Shown here one piece after another: positions 7,265 to 16,004 of a DNA stretch of 64,000 bases. Below the pieces are notes generated by a model that was not told the origin of the DNA, did not search any database, and saw only the letters and a program-made list of their open reading frames with translations. The translations under genes and the position numbers were made by a program. This DNA comes from Oscillospiraceae bacterium. Its GTDB lineage: Bacteria > Bacillota > Clostridia > Oscillospirales > Ruminococcaceae. How positions within the stretch are numbered: position 1 is the stretch's first letter; each line of letters starts with the position of its first letter. The stretch is taken from assembly GCA_017435045.1 (NCBI GenBank), contig JAFSFT010000030.1:1-64000 (forward strand), given 5' to 3'.

Positions 7265-8074
7265 TCAGAATTTTCCGCCTTTGCCTGAGAAGCCGCGGCT
7301 GTTTACCGTTGTGCCCCCACGGGAAGAGGAACTGTCATTATCACTTTCAATTTTTGTTCTCGATACTGTTGTGTGCAGCAGACGGTTATATCTGCTTGTG
7401 ATTTCCACAGTATTTCTGTCAAAATAGCCTTTTGCATTTGTTGCAATATTGGCTGTCTTCATCTGGGATTTGAAGATGCCGCATACGATAAATGCGATGA
7501 TAATGCCTGCAATAAGTGCAACGCCGTAGCCTTCCACACCTATATCGGTTTCTTCGTAGTAGATATCAACAGGTTTGCCCTTTGCTGCTTCACCGAGAAT
7601 GTAATCACAGTCGATTATATATTCTTTAAAACCGCCATACCAGTCATCATTGCCGAAGTTGTCAAGGAAGCGTTCACTCATCCAGTCCTTTGCATAGTCG
7701 GTAAAAGCATAGTTGCCTTTTTCTCCGTATGCCAACAGCCAGTAACATCTGTCGTATGTGCCAAGCACCAGCATTACACCGTCCTTACCTTCGCCATAAC
7801 CAAGGGCAGGAGATTCAAGATACATATCTTCAGAATAAACCTGGATATTGTCAAGATTCACCGCTGGGTCGTCGATGATTACAAAGTGCACAGCACAGCC
7901 GTATTTGTCGCTTGTTTCAGCGGCAAGACTGTTGAGTTCAGAATACTGTGCATCATCCAGCAGGTATACAGGGTCGTATACATACTGCTTTGCACTTTCG
8001 GCAAAAACGCCAAGGCTGAAAACAAGTGAGAGTACAAGGACGAGCGCGGAAATTTTAAAAAGTCTGTCTTTCAT
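7265..8074 (-). CDS. Secreted TPM-domain membrane protein (YdjH-like)
   Basis: 269 residues: an N-terminal signal peptide (about 1-25), a TPM domain (about 30-165, opening VYDPVYLLDDAQYSELNSLA), a single membrane helix (about 185-203) and a basic, Ser/Gly-rich tail ending GFSGKGGKF. TPM domains occur in extracytoplasmic proteins linked to photosystem repair and phosphatase activity and in B. subtilis YdjH. In B. subtilis YdjG, YdjH and the SPFH protein YdjI act together at the membrane in the PspA response. The zinc-ribbon membrane protein just upstream and an SPFH protein in this cluster support a YdjH-like role. Confidence 0.8.
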   Translation of the reverse strand: MKDRLFKISALVLVLSLVFSLGVFAESAKQYVYDPVYLLDDAQYSELNSLAAETSDKYGCAVHFVIIDDPAVNLDNIQVYSEDMYLESPALGYGEGKDGVMLVLGTYDRCYWLLAYGEKGNYAFTDYAKDWMSERFLDNFGNDDWYGGFKEYIIDCDYILGEAAKGKPVDIYYEETDIGVEGYGVALIAGIIIAFIVCGIFKSQMKTANIATNAKGYFDRNTVEITSRYNRLLHTTVSRTKIESDNDSSSSRGGTTVNSRGFSGKGGKF

Positions 8075-8088
8075 AATCTGCGCCTCCT

Positions 8089-9210
8089 TTACAAGAACAG
8101 CATAATTGCTGTGCCGAGTACCGCTGTTACCGATGCAGCTATGCCCAGGAAATATGTCCAGTATTTGCTTTTGCTTACAGGCAGATTGCCCACAAACTTG
8201 CCGGTCTGGCCGTTCATGGCAAATAAGTAGTTCTGGTTGTTGTATTTTGTTGTCAACATATAAACCGGCAGCAGGGCATAGCTTACCTTGCCGCGTTCAA
8301 GCTGAACGTTTTTGTTTTTTACCACACAGCCGGAAAAGCTGATGCTGGCATCTTCGTACATCTGTTCAACAGCAGTGTTGACTGCACGGGTTTCGGCGCG
8401 TTCAACGCTTTCTTCAGCACTCTGACCATATCTTTCTGCAAGATATCCCGGCAGATAGGACATGGAAAACGGTTTGAGCTGGGAATAATCGAATGGTTCC
8501 ACAGCATCCATATGGGTATCCGGCATATTCTTTGATGCGTCAACAGGGATGTTTTCAAAAGGCACTGTACCGCTGCGGCGAACATCATAATGGGCTGTTG
8601 TTGTAACGTTGTAGTTGCCTTCTCTGTGGGTTGTCACCTGGGTTGCATCAAATTGCACATCCACGTCAGCTTTGCAGCTGAACAGCCAGAACGGAACATA
8701 AACGCCTTTAAGTTCGCTGATTTTATTCTTATCTGTAAATTCCTTTGGCAGGAATCTTTTGCCCTTATAGTAGTCTTTAAGCGCTTTCTTTGCGTCTTCG
8801 TGACTGAGCTTAAACGGAAGAACATAGTCTGGTTTAAGTGCGCCGCCAAACTGTCCCGGTACAATGGACGGGTTGCCGCAGTACGGACAGCTTGTTGCCG
8901 CAGTGGTTTCGTCGCAGATTATCTCTGCAGCACAGGACGGGCAGCTGTAGGCCTTCATCTTTGCACCGTCAGCACCCCACTGGTCGCTTAAGCCGGACAT
9001 ATCCCACCAGTCTTCTTCTTTTTTTGCAGACTGCTGTGCTTTTTCAAAATTTTCTTCTGCCTTTGCATTTTTTGCAGCATATTCCTTGTCAATCTCCTCC
9101 ACTGCATAACGGCTCTGGCAGTAATCGCATTCCAGCAGGCCGCTTTCGCCCACAAAGTGCAGCGGGCCTGTACATGCAGGGCACTGATAGTTGGTTACCT
9201 GTGTTGCCAT
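8089..9210 (-). CDS. Zinc-ribbon membrane protein (YdjG-like)
   Basis: 373 residues. Two zinc ribbons sit near the N-terminus: CPAC...CDYC at about 10-33 and CPSC...CPYC at about 90-116. A large soluble domain (about 125-340) follows, then a C-terminal membrane helix (about 350-370). B. subtilis YdjG has the same plan and partners with YdjH and YdjI. Here the TPM (YdjH-like) gene follows after 14 bases. A strong terminator (9259-9284) lies upstream, so this gene probably starts a separate transcript or receives read-through. The YdjG match is by architecture and neighbourhood. Confidence 0.75.
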   Translation of the reverse strand: MATQVTNYQCPACTGPLHFVGESGLLECDYCQSRYAVEEIDKEYAAKNAKAEENFEKAQQSAKKEEDWWDMSGLSDQWGADGAKMKAYSCPSCAAEIICDETTAATSCPYCGNPSIVPGQFGGALKPDYVLPFKLSHEDAKKALKDYYKGKRFLPKEFTDKNKISELKGVYVPFWLFSCKADVDVQFDATQVTTHREGNYNVTTTAHYDVRRSGTVPFENIPVDASKNMPDTHMDAVEPFDYSQLKPFSMSYLPGYLAERYGQSAEESVERAETRAVNTAVEQMYEDASISFSGCVVKNKNVQLERGKVSYALLPVYMLTTKYNNQNYLFAMNGQTGKFVGNLPVSKSKYWTYFLGIAASVTAVLGTAIMLFL

Positions 9211-9258
9211 TCAATCAGCCTCCTTTACATATGTTAAAAATTGTTGTTTTCAAATCGT

Positions 9259-9284
9259 AAAAAGGGAGCCGAAGCCCCCTTTTT
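9259..9284 (-). terminator. Strong intrinsic terminator inside the cluster
   Basis: On the minus strand an 11-base stem (AAAAAGGGGGC / GCTCCCTTTTT, one G-U pair) closes on a TTCG tetraloop and ends in a T run. It begins one base after the stop of the lipoprotein gene 9286-10062 and divides the cluster into an upstream and a downstream transcript. Confidence 0.85.
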
Positions 9285-9285
9285 G

Positions 9286-10062
9286 TTATAACCACGGGTC
9301 TTCTTCTGCAGGGAGACGGATGCTCAGGAAAACACCGTTGAACTCCCAAAGATAGTGGTTGTCGCCTTTGATGCGCAGACATACTCGTCTTGGATTGTCA
9401 GCGCCGCCGCTGGATACTGTTGTGTAGCTGTATCCTTCAGGTGCACTTACAGTTTCGTCGGATATAACAATTGTCCACGGGCTGTCAGGTTCATAGTTGT
9501 TTTCGGGTTTGGCACCTTCAAAATATGATTTCGGCAGATATTTTTTGTCAGACAGCCGTTCTTTGAAAAATGCTTTTTCAGAATCGCTCAGAGGCTGAGG
9601 GCCTTTCAGCACATCAACCATTGCAAGACCGTCATCTGCATTTTCAGCATATCTTACATAGGAAGACATAAAGAAAGCTGTTGTATTGTGTCTGTCAGAA
9701 AGACCGAATTCATCAACAAGAGCCTGAATGTCAGCAGCTGTCTGAGGCATTGTGTGGAATGTGTATTTTACACCTTTTGAAACTTCTTCCATTGTCACAG
9801 CATCAGCTGCATTGAAACCTGTTTCTGTTTCAGGAAGCTTTTCTTCAGACTTTTCAGCTTCTGTTTCAGCATCAGGCAGAGTTTCTGCGGATTCATCAGG
9901 TTTGCTTTCAGGCTGAGTCGGAGTTTCATTTTTTTCAGTGCTTTCAACAGTGGACTGCTTAGGCTCTGATGGTGCAGGCTGCTCTGTGCCGCCGCATGCA
10001 GTGAAGCTGAACATCAGCACTGCAGCAAACAGAACAGAGAGGATTTTTTTGTTGAATTTCAT
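9286..10062 (-). CDS. Predicted lipoprotein, unknown family
   Basis: 258 residues with a lipobox (FTAC, Cys at residue 23). A long low-complexity linker rich in Pro, Glu, Ser and Thr (about 26-85) is followed by a C-terminal domain of about 170 residues that I cannot assign. The linker suggests a domain held away from the membrane through the wall. It sits 22 bases after the DUF4428 gene and is closed by a strong terminator, so it ends the upstream transcript of the cluster. Confidence 0.72.
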   Translation of the reverse strand: MKFNKKILSVLFAAVLMFSFTACGGTEQPAPSEPKQSTVESTEKNETPTQPESKPDESAETLPDAETEAEKSEEKLPETETGFNAADAVTMEEVSKGVKYTFHTMPQTAADIQALVDEFGLSDRHNTTAFFMSSYVRYAENADDGLAMVDVLKGPQPLSDSEKAFFKERLSDKKYLPKSYFEGAKPENNYEPDSPWTIVISDETVSAPEGYSYTTVSSGGADNPRRVCLRIKGDNHYLWEFNGVFLSIRLPAEEDPWL

Positions 10063-10084
10063 TAAAAATCACACCTTTCTGTGA

Positions 10085-10861
10085 TTAACCCATAGCACCG
10101 CCACAGAATTCACAGCAGCCGTTTGCATCAGGAATTGTTGTGGCACCGCAGTATGGGCAGGTTGCTGCTGTTTTTGGTGCAGCTGCTGCAGCAATTTCGT
10201 CTCTTACCTGCTGACGTACGTCTGTGAGAAGGCTGATGATATCATTGCCCATCTTTTCGTATTCGCGGTAGTTTACATCAAGTCTTGGATTGTGCGGGCG
10301 GTTGGATGGTACGCCGCCTTCAGGTGTTGTTTCAACATCTGAAGAGTTGAGTCTGAGTGTGATCTGGTCAAAGTATTTATGGCTTACACGGATGATAACG
10401 TTAAAGTCGTAGGAATAGCTGTATCTTGGCGGCATATAGCTTACCATATTGCCTTCAGCATCTTTGCGTTTCTGCTCTTCACGGTGTTCGTCAATATCAA
10501 GAGTACATCCTGTTACCATAGAGTAGTCCAGAACGTCAGGGTTTGCGTCTTCAAGATTTCTTGCGCCGGTTACCATAAATTTACGGTTGTCTTCGTCAAG
10601 AAGCAGTTTTGTATAGTCGCCGCCTATTGTACATGTAACATTGAATTTTGCAACTTCGGCTTTGTTTGCTTCGCGGTATGCAAGCTGCTGTTTGATTTCT
10701 TCCACTGTGCTGGAGCGTCTGTCACTGAAAAATGGAGAGAGTTTGCCTGCACAGGTTTTACAGCAGTTGCCGTCTTCCAGTTTTCTGTTACCCAAAAGAC
10801 CAATTTCGCCGCCGCATATATCACATATTTTCTTTTCAAAAAGTTTGTCAAAAAGTCCCAT
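10085..10861 (-). CDS. DUF4428 / zinc-ribbon protein
   Basis: 258 residues. It has an N-terminal four-Cys DUF4428 knuckle (CDICGGEIGLLGNRKLEDG...CKTC, about 13-38), a central beta-rich domain of about 150 residues and a C-terminal zinc ribbon (CPYCGATTIPDANGCCEFCGG, about 235-255). There is no signal peptide or membrane helix, so it should be cytoplasmic. The start MGLFDKLF resembles the MGLIKAAF of the SPFH protein upstream, hinting at a shared amphipathic membrane-targeting N-terminus. Its partner may be the SPFH protein; that is inference. Confidence 0.75.
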   Translation of the reverse strand: MGLFDKLFEKKICDICGGEIGLLGNRKLEDGNCCKTCAGKLSPFFSDRRSSTVEEIKQQLAYREANKAEVAKFNVTCTIGGDYTKLLLDEDNRKFMVTGARNLEDANPDVLDYSMVTGCTLDIDEHREEQKRKDAEGNMVSYMPPRYSYSYDFNVIIRVSHKYFDQITLRLNSSDVETTPEGGVPSNRPHNPRLDVNYREYEKMGNDIISLLTDVRQQVRDEIAAAAAPKTAATCPYCGATTIPDANGCCEFCGGAMG

Positions 10862-10880
10862 AGTAGTCTCCTTATTAGTC

Positions 10881-10968
10881 AGCCTGACAGGCTATGCCGC
10901 ACATGGCCCATTGCCGCATGCGGCAAAGCATTATCAGACAACAAAAATATTTTCCATAAAGGTTTATG
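10881..10968 (-). other. Cluster of inverted repeats between the SPFH and DUF4428 genes
   Basis: The 117-base gap holds three perfect inverted repeats: agcctgacaggct (10881-10893), ttgccgcatgcggcaa (10911-10926) and ccataaaggtttatgg (10953-10968). A further tgccgca copy (10895-10901 region) can pair alternatively with the middle one. No ORF is seen. Such stacked hairpins inside an operon suggest RNA processing, attenuation or differential stability. Confidence 0.5.
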
Positions 10969-10978
10969 GCTATCGATG

Positions 10979-12334
10979 TTATACAATGTCACCGTCGTCA
11001 AATCTGTCGCCGCATTCAGGACAGAATTTTGGTGGTGTCACACCTTTTTCAGGTTCCCAGCCGCATTTGTCGCATTTGTATACAGGAACACCTGCAGGTT
11101 TTTTTGTGCCGCATTCAGGGCAGAACTTGCCTTTGTTTACGGCGCCGCAGGCACATGTCCAGCCTTCTTCTGCGGGTTTTGGACTGCCGCATTCAGCACA
11201 GAATTTGCCTGTGTTCTGTGCACCGCAGGCACATGTCCAGCCGTTTGCTGCAGCAGGCTGTGGCTGTGCCGGTGTCTGCTGAACCAGCTGCTGCTGTGCC
11301 ATCTGCTGTTGCTGTGCCTGCTGGTTCTGCTGCATCTGGTAAAGTGTCTGCATTGTGCCGTCGTTACCCATGCCGTTCATCATGCCAAGGCCCATAAAGC
11401 CTGTTGCTGCACCTGCAGCGTTGTTTGCTGCATTCTGCATTGCCTTGCCGCGGCTTGCAACGGTGTATGCCATTGCGAGATTCGGGTCTGTGTATGCTGC
11501 TGCACGCTGCATATCTTTGATCATTGCTTCGTCTTCTTCATTTGCCTTGATGGAGCTCATACCGATTTTCTGAATTTCGATACCCATTCTGTCGCCCCAG
11601 CTTGGTGCAAGTTCTTCACGGAGAATATCTGCAAGTTCCTTTGTGTGGCCCGGTACTGCAGAGTATCTGATGCCCATTGCAGAAATTCTTGCAAATGCAG
11701 GCTGCAAAGCTGTAAGAAGTTCGCTTCTCATCTGGCTTTCCATCATCTGACGTGTGAAATTATCCTCAACGTTGCCTGCCACATTTTTGTAAAGAAGCAT
11801 AGGGTTGGTAACCTTGAATGTGTATTCACCAAAACATCTGAGTCCGATATCAATGTCGATACCTGCTCTCTGGTCAACAACTCTGAACGGTACAGGGCTT
11901 GGTGTGCCGTATTTGTTGCCCATAATTTCCTTTGTGTTGAAGAAATAGATGCGCTGGTCTTTTGGTGCTTCGCCGCCAAATGTGAAACGTTTGCCTATCT
12001 GTGCAAATACTTCGGAGATATTGCCTTTAAGATCACCCTGGAAAAGGGATGGCTCTGTGGATGTGTCGTATGTAAATTCACCCGGTTCTGCACACAGGTC
12101 AACAATTTTGCCGCTTTCCACAATAATCATACACTGGCCTTCGTTGATGTTGATTACAGAGCCGTTGGAGATAATGTTGTCACTGCCTCTTGTGTTGCTG
12201 CTTCTGCCGGAATTTCTCTTATGACCTTTTGTCATAAGCACATCTGCCGGCATGGAGTCGCAATAAAAATAATCCTTCCACTGGTCAGCCAGTACGCCGC
12301 CTGCTGCGCCAAATGCTGCTTTAATAAGTCCCAT
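10979..12334 (-). CDS. SPFH-domain protein with C-terminal zinc ribbons (YdjI-like)
   Basis: 451 residues. A short N-terminus (MGLIKAAFGAAGG) is followed by an SPFH/Band-7-type domain (about 45-280), a helical region, a Gln-rich linker (about 325-360) and three zinc ribbons (WTCACGAQNTGKFCAECG, WTCACGAVNKGKFCPECG and CDKCG...CPECG). B. subtilis YdjI is an SPFH protein without its own membrane helix; it is recruited by YdjG/YdjH and needed to bring PspA to the membrane. No pspA gene is visible in this window. GAAAGGAGAT precedes the ATG. Confidence 0.85.
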   Translation of the reverse strand: MGLIKAAFGAAGGVLADQWKDYFYCDSMPADVLMTKGHKRNSGRSSNTRGSDNIISNGSVININEGQCMIIVESGKIVDLCAEPGEFTYDTSTEPSLFQGDLKGNISEVFAQIGKRFTFGGEAPKDQRIYFFNTKEIMGNKYGTPSPVPFRVVDQRAGIDIDIGLRCFGEYTFKVTNPMLLYKNVAGNVEDNFTRQMMESQMRSELLTALQPAFARISAMGIRYSAVPGHTKELADILREELAPSWGDRMGIEIQKIGMSSIKANEEDEAMIKDMQRAAAYTDPNLAMAYTVASRGKAMQNAANNAAGAATGFMGLGMMNGMGNDGTMQTLYQMQQNQQAQQQQMAQQQLVQQTPAQPQPAAANGWTCACGAQNTGKFCAECGSPKPAEEGWTCACGAVNKGKFCPECGTKKPAGVPVYKCDKCGWEPEKGVTPPKFCPECGDRFDDGDIV

Positions 12335-12381
12335 AGTAATCTCCTTTCATATTGAGAAACAATAATATATATGTTTGATTT

Positions 12382-13857
12382 TTATTTTATAAGTGTCAGT
12401 CTGCCGTCAATTTCGCGGTCAAGATGCTGATGGTTTACAAGATATTCTTCCAGCACATCTGTTATTGATGTTGCAGCCACGCGGGCTTTGCCGTTTTTTT
12501 CAACCGATGTTATCTCTGTATCAAATATTAGTTCAAAATTGTTGTACTGATACTGCTGCACCCCGACGGTGAATATCATTTTATCCTTTATCGGCTGCCC
12601 GTCAAATTCAAATGCTGTCATTTTGCTGTGTGATATGTCATAAACCACTTTAAGCCTGCCAGACAGCTGTAATAAACTGCTGTGCACACCCTGCCATACC
12701 TCGTCACGCAGCATATACAAAAACATCTGTTTAAGCTGTGCACCGCTGATTTTCAGCATATATACAGGGCTGTCATATGGGAAAGTTTCCACAAGGTCTC
12801 TGTACATAACCAGCGGGCCCATACCATCAGTGCGGATGCTGCCACTGCCAACAAGCATAATATCAAGGCCAAGGCTTTGCGCCAGAATATCTGCAAACAG
12901 GCTGCCAAGTTCGGTTTCCTGGGTTCTTGAAGGATGGGTAAGCCTGCGGGCAAGGCGGGTTATAATGCGGTTGTACTTTGCATCGGTCTGCTGTTTATAT
13001 GTACCGAGAATTTTTTCGATATCTTCATCCTTTGGGCAGGTGCTGCTGTTAATCGGCACTGCCTGCCACTGCCAGTTTTCAATATTGTTTTCGGCTGTGT
13101 CCACCACAATGTCAAACCGGCCTATCTGGTCGGTGCCTGTGCCCGCTTGAACTATAAGAATATCATTGACAATTTCGGGCTTTTCGATAAATGTGTGGCT
13201 GTGGCCGCCTATTATGATGTCAACACCCCAGGCTTTATCCAACTGTGAAGCAAGAGCTTTGTCTTCTTCAAAGCCTATGTGTGTCAGCAATACGGTAAGG
13301 TCAATATCTGTTGCATTATATGCGTTGCATATTCTGCCTATTTCCGTTGCAGCCTCGTGTATATCCACAAAGCTGCCCACAGCTGTATCGTTTTTAGCTG
13401 ATTTCATAACGCTTTCTGTTATGATGCCTATGAACAGAATTTTCATCCCGTCAGCTTCCAGCACGATATGTGATTTGAAAAGCCTTGCAAAGTTTGATTT
13501 TATGTACAGGTTTGCATTGATAATGGGAAATTTTGCACATTTTTCAAGAAACAGCAGATGTGCAATGCCATAGTCTGTTTCGTGGTTGCCAAGGGTGACA
13601 ACATCGGGGGCGATTGCGTTCATAATTTCTATGGTGCTCAGCCCCATAAATTCGCTGTCAATGACAGAGCCGCGGAACATATCTCCTGCAATACAGTAAA
13701 GGGTGTTTGCTTCTTCCCGCCTTACTCTGTCAACATAACCCGACAGCATGCTTACACCGCCCACAAGATTTTGGTCTGTGTTTTCAGACAGGAAATCCCC
13801 ATGCATATCGTTAGAGTGCAGAAGTGTAAGCTTTTTATATCTGCCCATAAAATCCAC
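12382..13857 (-). CDS. 5'-nucleotidase-type metallophosphoesterase (copy A)
   Basis: 491 residues. The metallophosphatase domain (about 8-250) has the metal motifs SNDMHGD, AGDMFRGS, GNHETDYG, THIGFEED and GGHSHTF. A C-terminal 5'-nucleotidase substrate domain (about 300-490) has GSGSIRTDG. Relatives such as UshA and YfkN hydrolyse nucleotides or 2',3'-cyclic nucleotides outside the membrane. This copy has no signal peptide or wall anchor and should be cytoplasmic. It is a close paralogue of the next gene upstream, 47 bases away; long stretches such as NALYCIAGDM-type and TLGNHETDYG regions are nearly identical. Substrate unknown. Confidence 0.85.
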   Translation of the reverse strand: MDFMGRYKKLTLLHSNDMHGDFLSENTDQNLVGGVSMLSGYVDRVRREEANTLYCIAGDMFRGSVIDSEFMGLSTIEIMNAIAPDVVTLGNHETDYGIAHLLFLEKCAKFPIINANLYIKSNFARLFKSHIVLEADGMKILFIGIITESVMKSAKNDTAVGSFVDIHEAATEIGRICNAYNATDIDLTVLLTHIGFEEDKALASQLDKAWGVDIIIGGHSHTFIEKPEIVNDILIVQAGTGTDQIGRFDIVVDTAENNIENWQWQAVPINSSTCPKDEDIEKILGTYKQQTDAKYNRIITRLARRLTHPSRTQETELGSLFADILAQSLGLDIMLVGSGSIRTDGMGPLVMYRDLVETFPYDSPVYMLKISGAQLKQMFLYMLRDEVWQGVHSSLLQLSGRLKVVYDISHSKMTAFEFDGQPIKDKMIFTVGVQQYQYNNFELIFDTEITSVEKNGKARVAATSITDVLEEYLVNHQHLDREIDGRLTLIK

Positions 13858-13904
13858 CTCCTTTGCCGATATGTATAATGCAAATATTGAATTTTCAGTC
13901 TGAT

Positions 13905-15371
13905 TTATCTGATAAGTGTCAGTCTGCCGTCAATTTCACGGTCAAGATGCTGGTGTGTTGCAAGATATTCTTCCAGAACATCTCTTGTGGATGTGGTTAC
14001 AACAGTAGGTTTTTTGATTGCTTCCACCTCTGCGAGCGGAACACCAAAGAAATCTGTAAAGTTGCTGATATGGAAGTACTGCAAACCTATGCGCAGCAGT
14101 CTGTCGTCATCAAGGTCTGCGTCGTCAAACTTGAATTCCAGTATTTTGCTGTTTGGTATGTCATATACAATCTTTACACGTTTTGAAAGCTGATAGAATT
14201 CGCAGTGTTCGCCTTTCCATACGCCGTCACGCAGCATAAACTGCATCATGCGCCTGAACTGGCCGCCTGTAACTGTCAGCATATATGTTGCATCGTCGTA
14301 AGGGAAACATTCAACAAGGTCCTGATATACAACCAGCGGACCCATCTGCTGTGTGCGCACGCTGCCGGAGCCAAGCAGCATTACATCAAGGCCAAGGCTT
14401 TCGGCAAGTGCATCGGAGAGAAGACCGCCAAGTTCAGTTTCCATTTCGCGTTTTGGATGTGTAAGTTTTCTGCGGAAACGAGTGATTGTTCTGCCGTATT
14501 TTTTATCTGTTTCGGCTTTGTAGCCCCCAAGGATTTTTTCAATGTCAGGGTCTGCGGGGCATGTATCGCTGTTGATTGGGATTGCCTGCCATTCCCAGTT
14601 TTCAACATTGTTGTTGTAGGTATCAATTGTCAGGTCAAAACGGCCTATCTGGTCGGTGCCTGTGCCTGCCTGAACGATAAGGATATCGTTTACCACTGCA
14701 GGTTCTTCGATAAATGTGTGGCTGTGGCCGCCAACGATAATGTCAACACCCCATGCAGGGTCCAGCTGAGTTGCCAGTTTTTTGTCTTCTTCAAAACCGA
14801 TATGTGTCAGCAATACGGTAAGGTCGATATCTGTTGCGTTGTAAGCATTGCAGATTTTGCCAACCTCCTGTGCGGCTTCGTGGATGTCAACAAAGGAACC
14901 GATAACAGCTTCGCTTTTAGCCTGCGCCATAACCTCTTCGGTAAGGATGCCGATAAACAGTATCTTCATACCACCAACTTCCAGCACAATCTGTGGCTTA
15001 AAGAGACGTGCATAGTTGGATTTGATAAACAGGTTTGCATTTATAATAGGGAATTTTGCACATTTTTCGAGGAACAGAAGATGTGCAATGCCATAGTCTG
15101 TTTCGTGGTTGCCAAGTGTAACAACGTCAGGTGCAATAGCGTTCATAATTTCGATTGTACTGAGACCCTTGAATTCTGAGTCGATAACAGAACCACGGAA
15201 CATATCCCCTGCAATACAGTAAAGTGTATTTGCTTCTTCACGTCTTACCTTGTCAATATATCCGGACAGCATGCTTACGCCGCCCACAAGGTTTTTATCA
15301 ACGTCCATTGCTGTAAAATCACCGTGCATATCGTTGGAGTGTAACAGTGTAAGTTTTTTGTATCTGCTCAT
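13905..15371 (-). CDS. 5'-nucleotidase-type metallophosphoesterase (copy B)
   Basis: 488 residues with the same two-domain plan as copy A and all the metal motifs (LLHSNDMHGDF, IAGDMFRGS, TLGNHETDYG, GGHSHTF). The N-terminal catalytic half is much more conserved between the copies than the C-terminal substrate half, which suggests duplication followed by specialisation. No signal peptide. An AAAGGAGAAAATTT ribosome binding site precedes the ATG. It probably lies in one transcript with the zinc-ribbon gene upstream and copy A downstream. Confidence 0.85.
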   Translation of the reverse strand: MSRYKKLTLLHSNDMHGDFTAMDVDKNLVGGVSMLSGYIDKVRREEANTLYCIAGDMFRGSVIDSEFKGLSTIEIMNAIAPDVVTLGNHETDYGIAHLLFLEKCAKFPIINANLFIKSNYARLFKPQIVLEVGGMKILFIGILTEEVMAQAKSEAVIGSFVDIHEAAQEVGKICNAYNATDIDLTVLLTHIGFEEDKKLATQLDPAWGVDIIVGGHSHTFIEEPAVVNDILIVQAGTGTDQIGRFDLTIDTYNNNVENWEWQAIPINSDTCPADPDIEKILGGYKAETDKKYGRTITRFRRKLTHPKREMETELGGLLSDALAESLGLDVMLLGSGSVRTQQMGPLVVYQDLVECFPYDDATYMLTVTGGQFRRMMQFMLRDGVWKGEHCEFYQLSKRVKIVYDIPNSKILEFKFDDADLDDDRLLRIGLQYFHISNFTDFFGVPLAEVEAIKKPTVVTTSTRDVLEEYLATHQHLDREIDGRLTLIR

Positions 15372-15425
15372 AAATTTTCTCCTTTCGGGTATGTATTTTC
15401 AATTGATAAAACGAATCTGCTGTTA

Positions 15426-15782
15426 TCACAGCGCTCCCACCAGTTCTCCGTTTTCGTGCAGGGCTGCCGCGCATTCAACGCACATATCAATGTCATCGCA
15501 TATCATAAAGCAGCTGTCGCATACAATGCTTTTGCACACGGGGCAGAAATTAAGATTTATTTTTGCCTCCTCCACCGCTTTAAGTGCAGCCTGCTGTTTT
15601 TCCTTCTGATAAAGTGCAGCATAGACAATTTCCTTTGCTTCACTGATAACAGTTTCGCCTGCTTTGGAAAAGCTTATCGGAGTGCTGGTCCATTTATTTC
15701 CGCATACTGTACAGACAACGGAAAAAACAAAGCGCTCATCATCGGATAAATCCTGCATATTGTTAATTATGGCTTTCCTCAT
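15426..15782 (-). CDS. Small Cys-rich zinc-binding protein
   Basis: 118 residues with two Cys regions: an early CTVCG (about 30) and a dense C-terminal CPVCKSIVCDSCFMICDD...CVEC (about 77-103), which resembles a treble-clef or B-box-like site. A charged helix lies between them. No membrane segment. It is the first gene of the minus-strand cluster and faces the LuxR-type regulator across 222 bases that hold the repeat array. GGAGG precedes the ATG. The function is unknown. Confidence 0.68.
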   Translation of the reverse strand: MRKAIINNMQDLSDDERFVFSVVCTVCGNKWTSTPISFSKAGETVISEAKEIVYAALYQKEKQQAALKAVEEAKINLNFCPVCKSIVCDSCFMICDDIDMCVECAAALHENGELVGAL

Positions 15783-15846
15783 CGCATTGTCCTCCGTTCT
15801 GTAGCTTTATGTCTTATTTATAACATCTGTATACGCCCTATAACTA

Positions 15847-15900
15847 TTACCCCCATGGGTTAATCAAGGGTGATTTGTGGTGTGATTTTTAAGGGTTATT
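15847..15900. promoter_or_regulatory. Array of G-rich direct repeats upstream of the LuxR-type gene
   Basis: Four direct repeats of the form WWGGGTRATT, one degenerate, start at 15855 (atgggttaat), 15866 (aagggtgatt), 15878 (tggtgtgatt) and 15891 (aagggttatt), at steps of 11, 12 and 13 bases. An inverted copy (attaccccc) begins at 15848. The array lies directly upstream of the -35 of the regulator gene and within the divergent region of the minus-strand cluster. A similar array lies on the other side of the gene (17187-17238). Confidence 0.55.
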
Positions 15901-15901
15901 A

Positions 15902-15929
15902 TTGAAAATATGCATTTTTGTGTTATTAT
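15902..15929 (+). promoter_or_regulatory. Promoter of the LuxR-type regulator
   Basis: TTGAAA (15902-15907) and TATTAT (15924-15929) are 16 bases apart, about 75 bases before the GTG start. The repeat array ends immediately upstream of the -35, a position that suits an activator contacting RNA polymerase. Confidence 0.5.
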
Positions 15930-16004
15930 ACATAAACGGTTTGCAGATTTGCGGCAAAAGAGATATAATAAAAAAACAGATTATTGTAAAAGGACGGTGA
16001 TGGT

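Noticed and set aside
10379..12355. A 658-codon open frame on the plus strand
   Set aside because: It lies opposite the DUF4428 and SPFH genes, is extremely rich in Cys and Phe, has no ribosome binding site and matches no family. It is a shadow of the codon use on the other strand.
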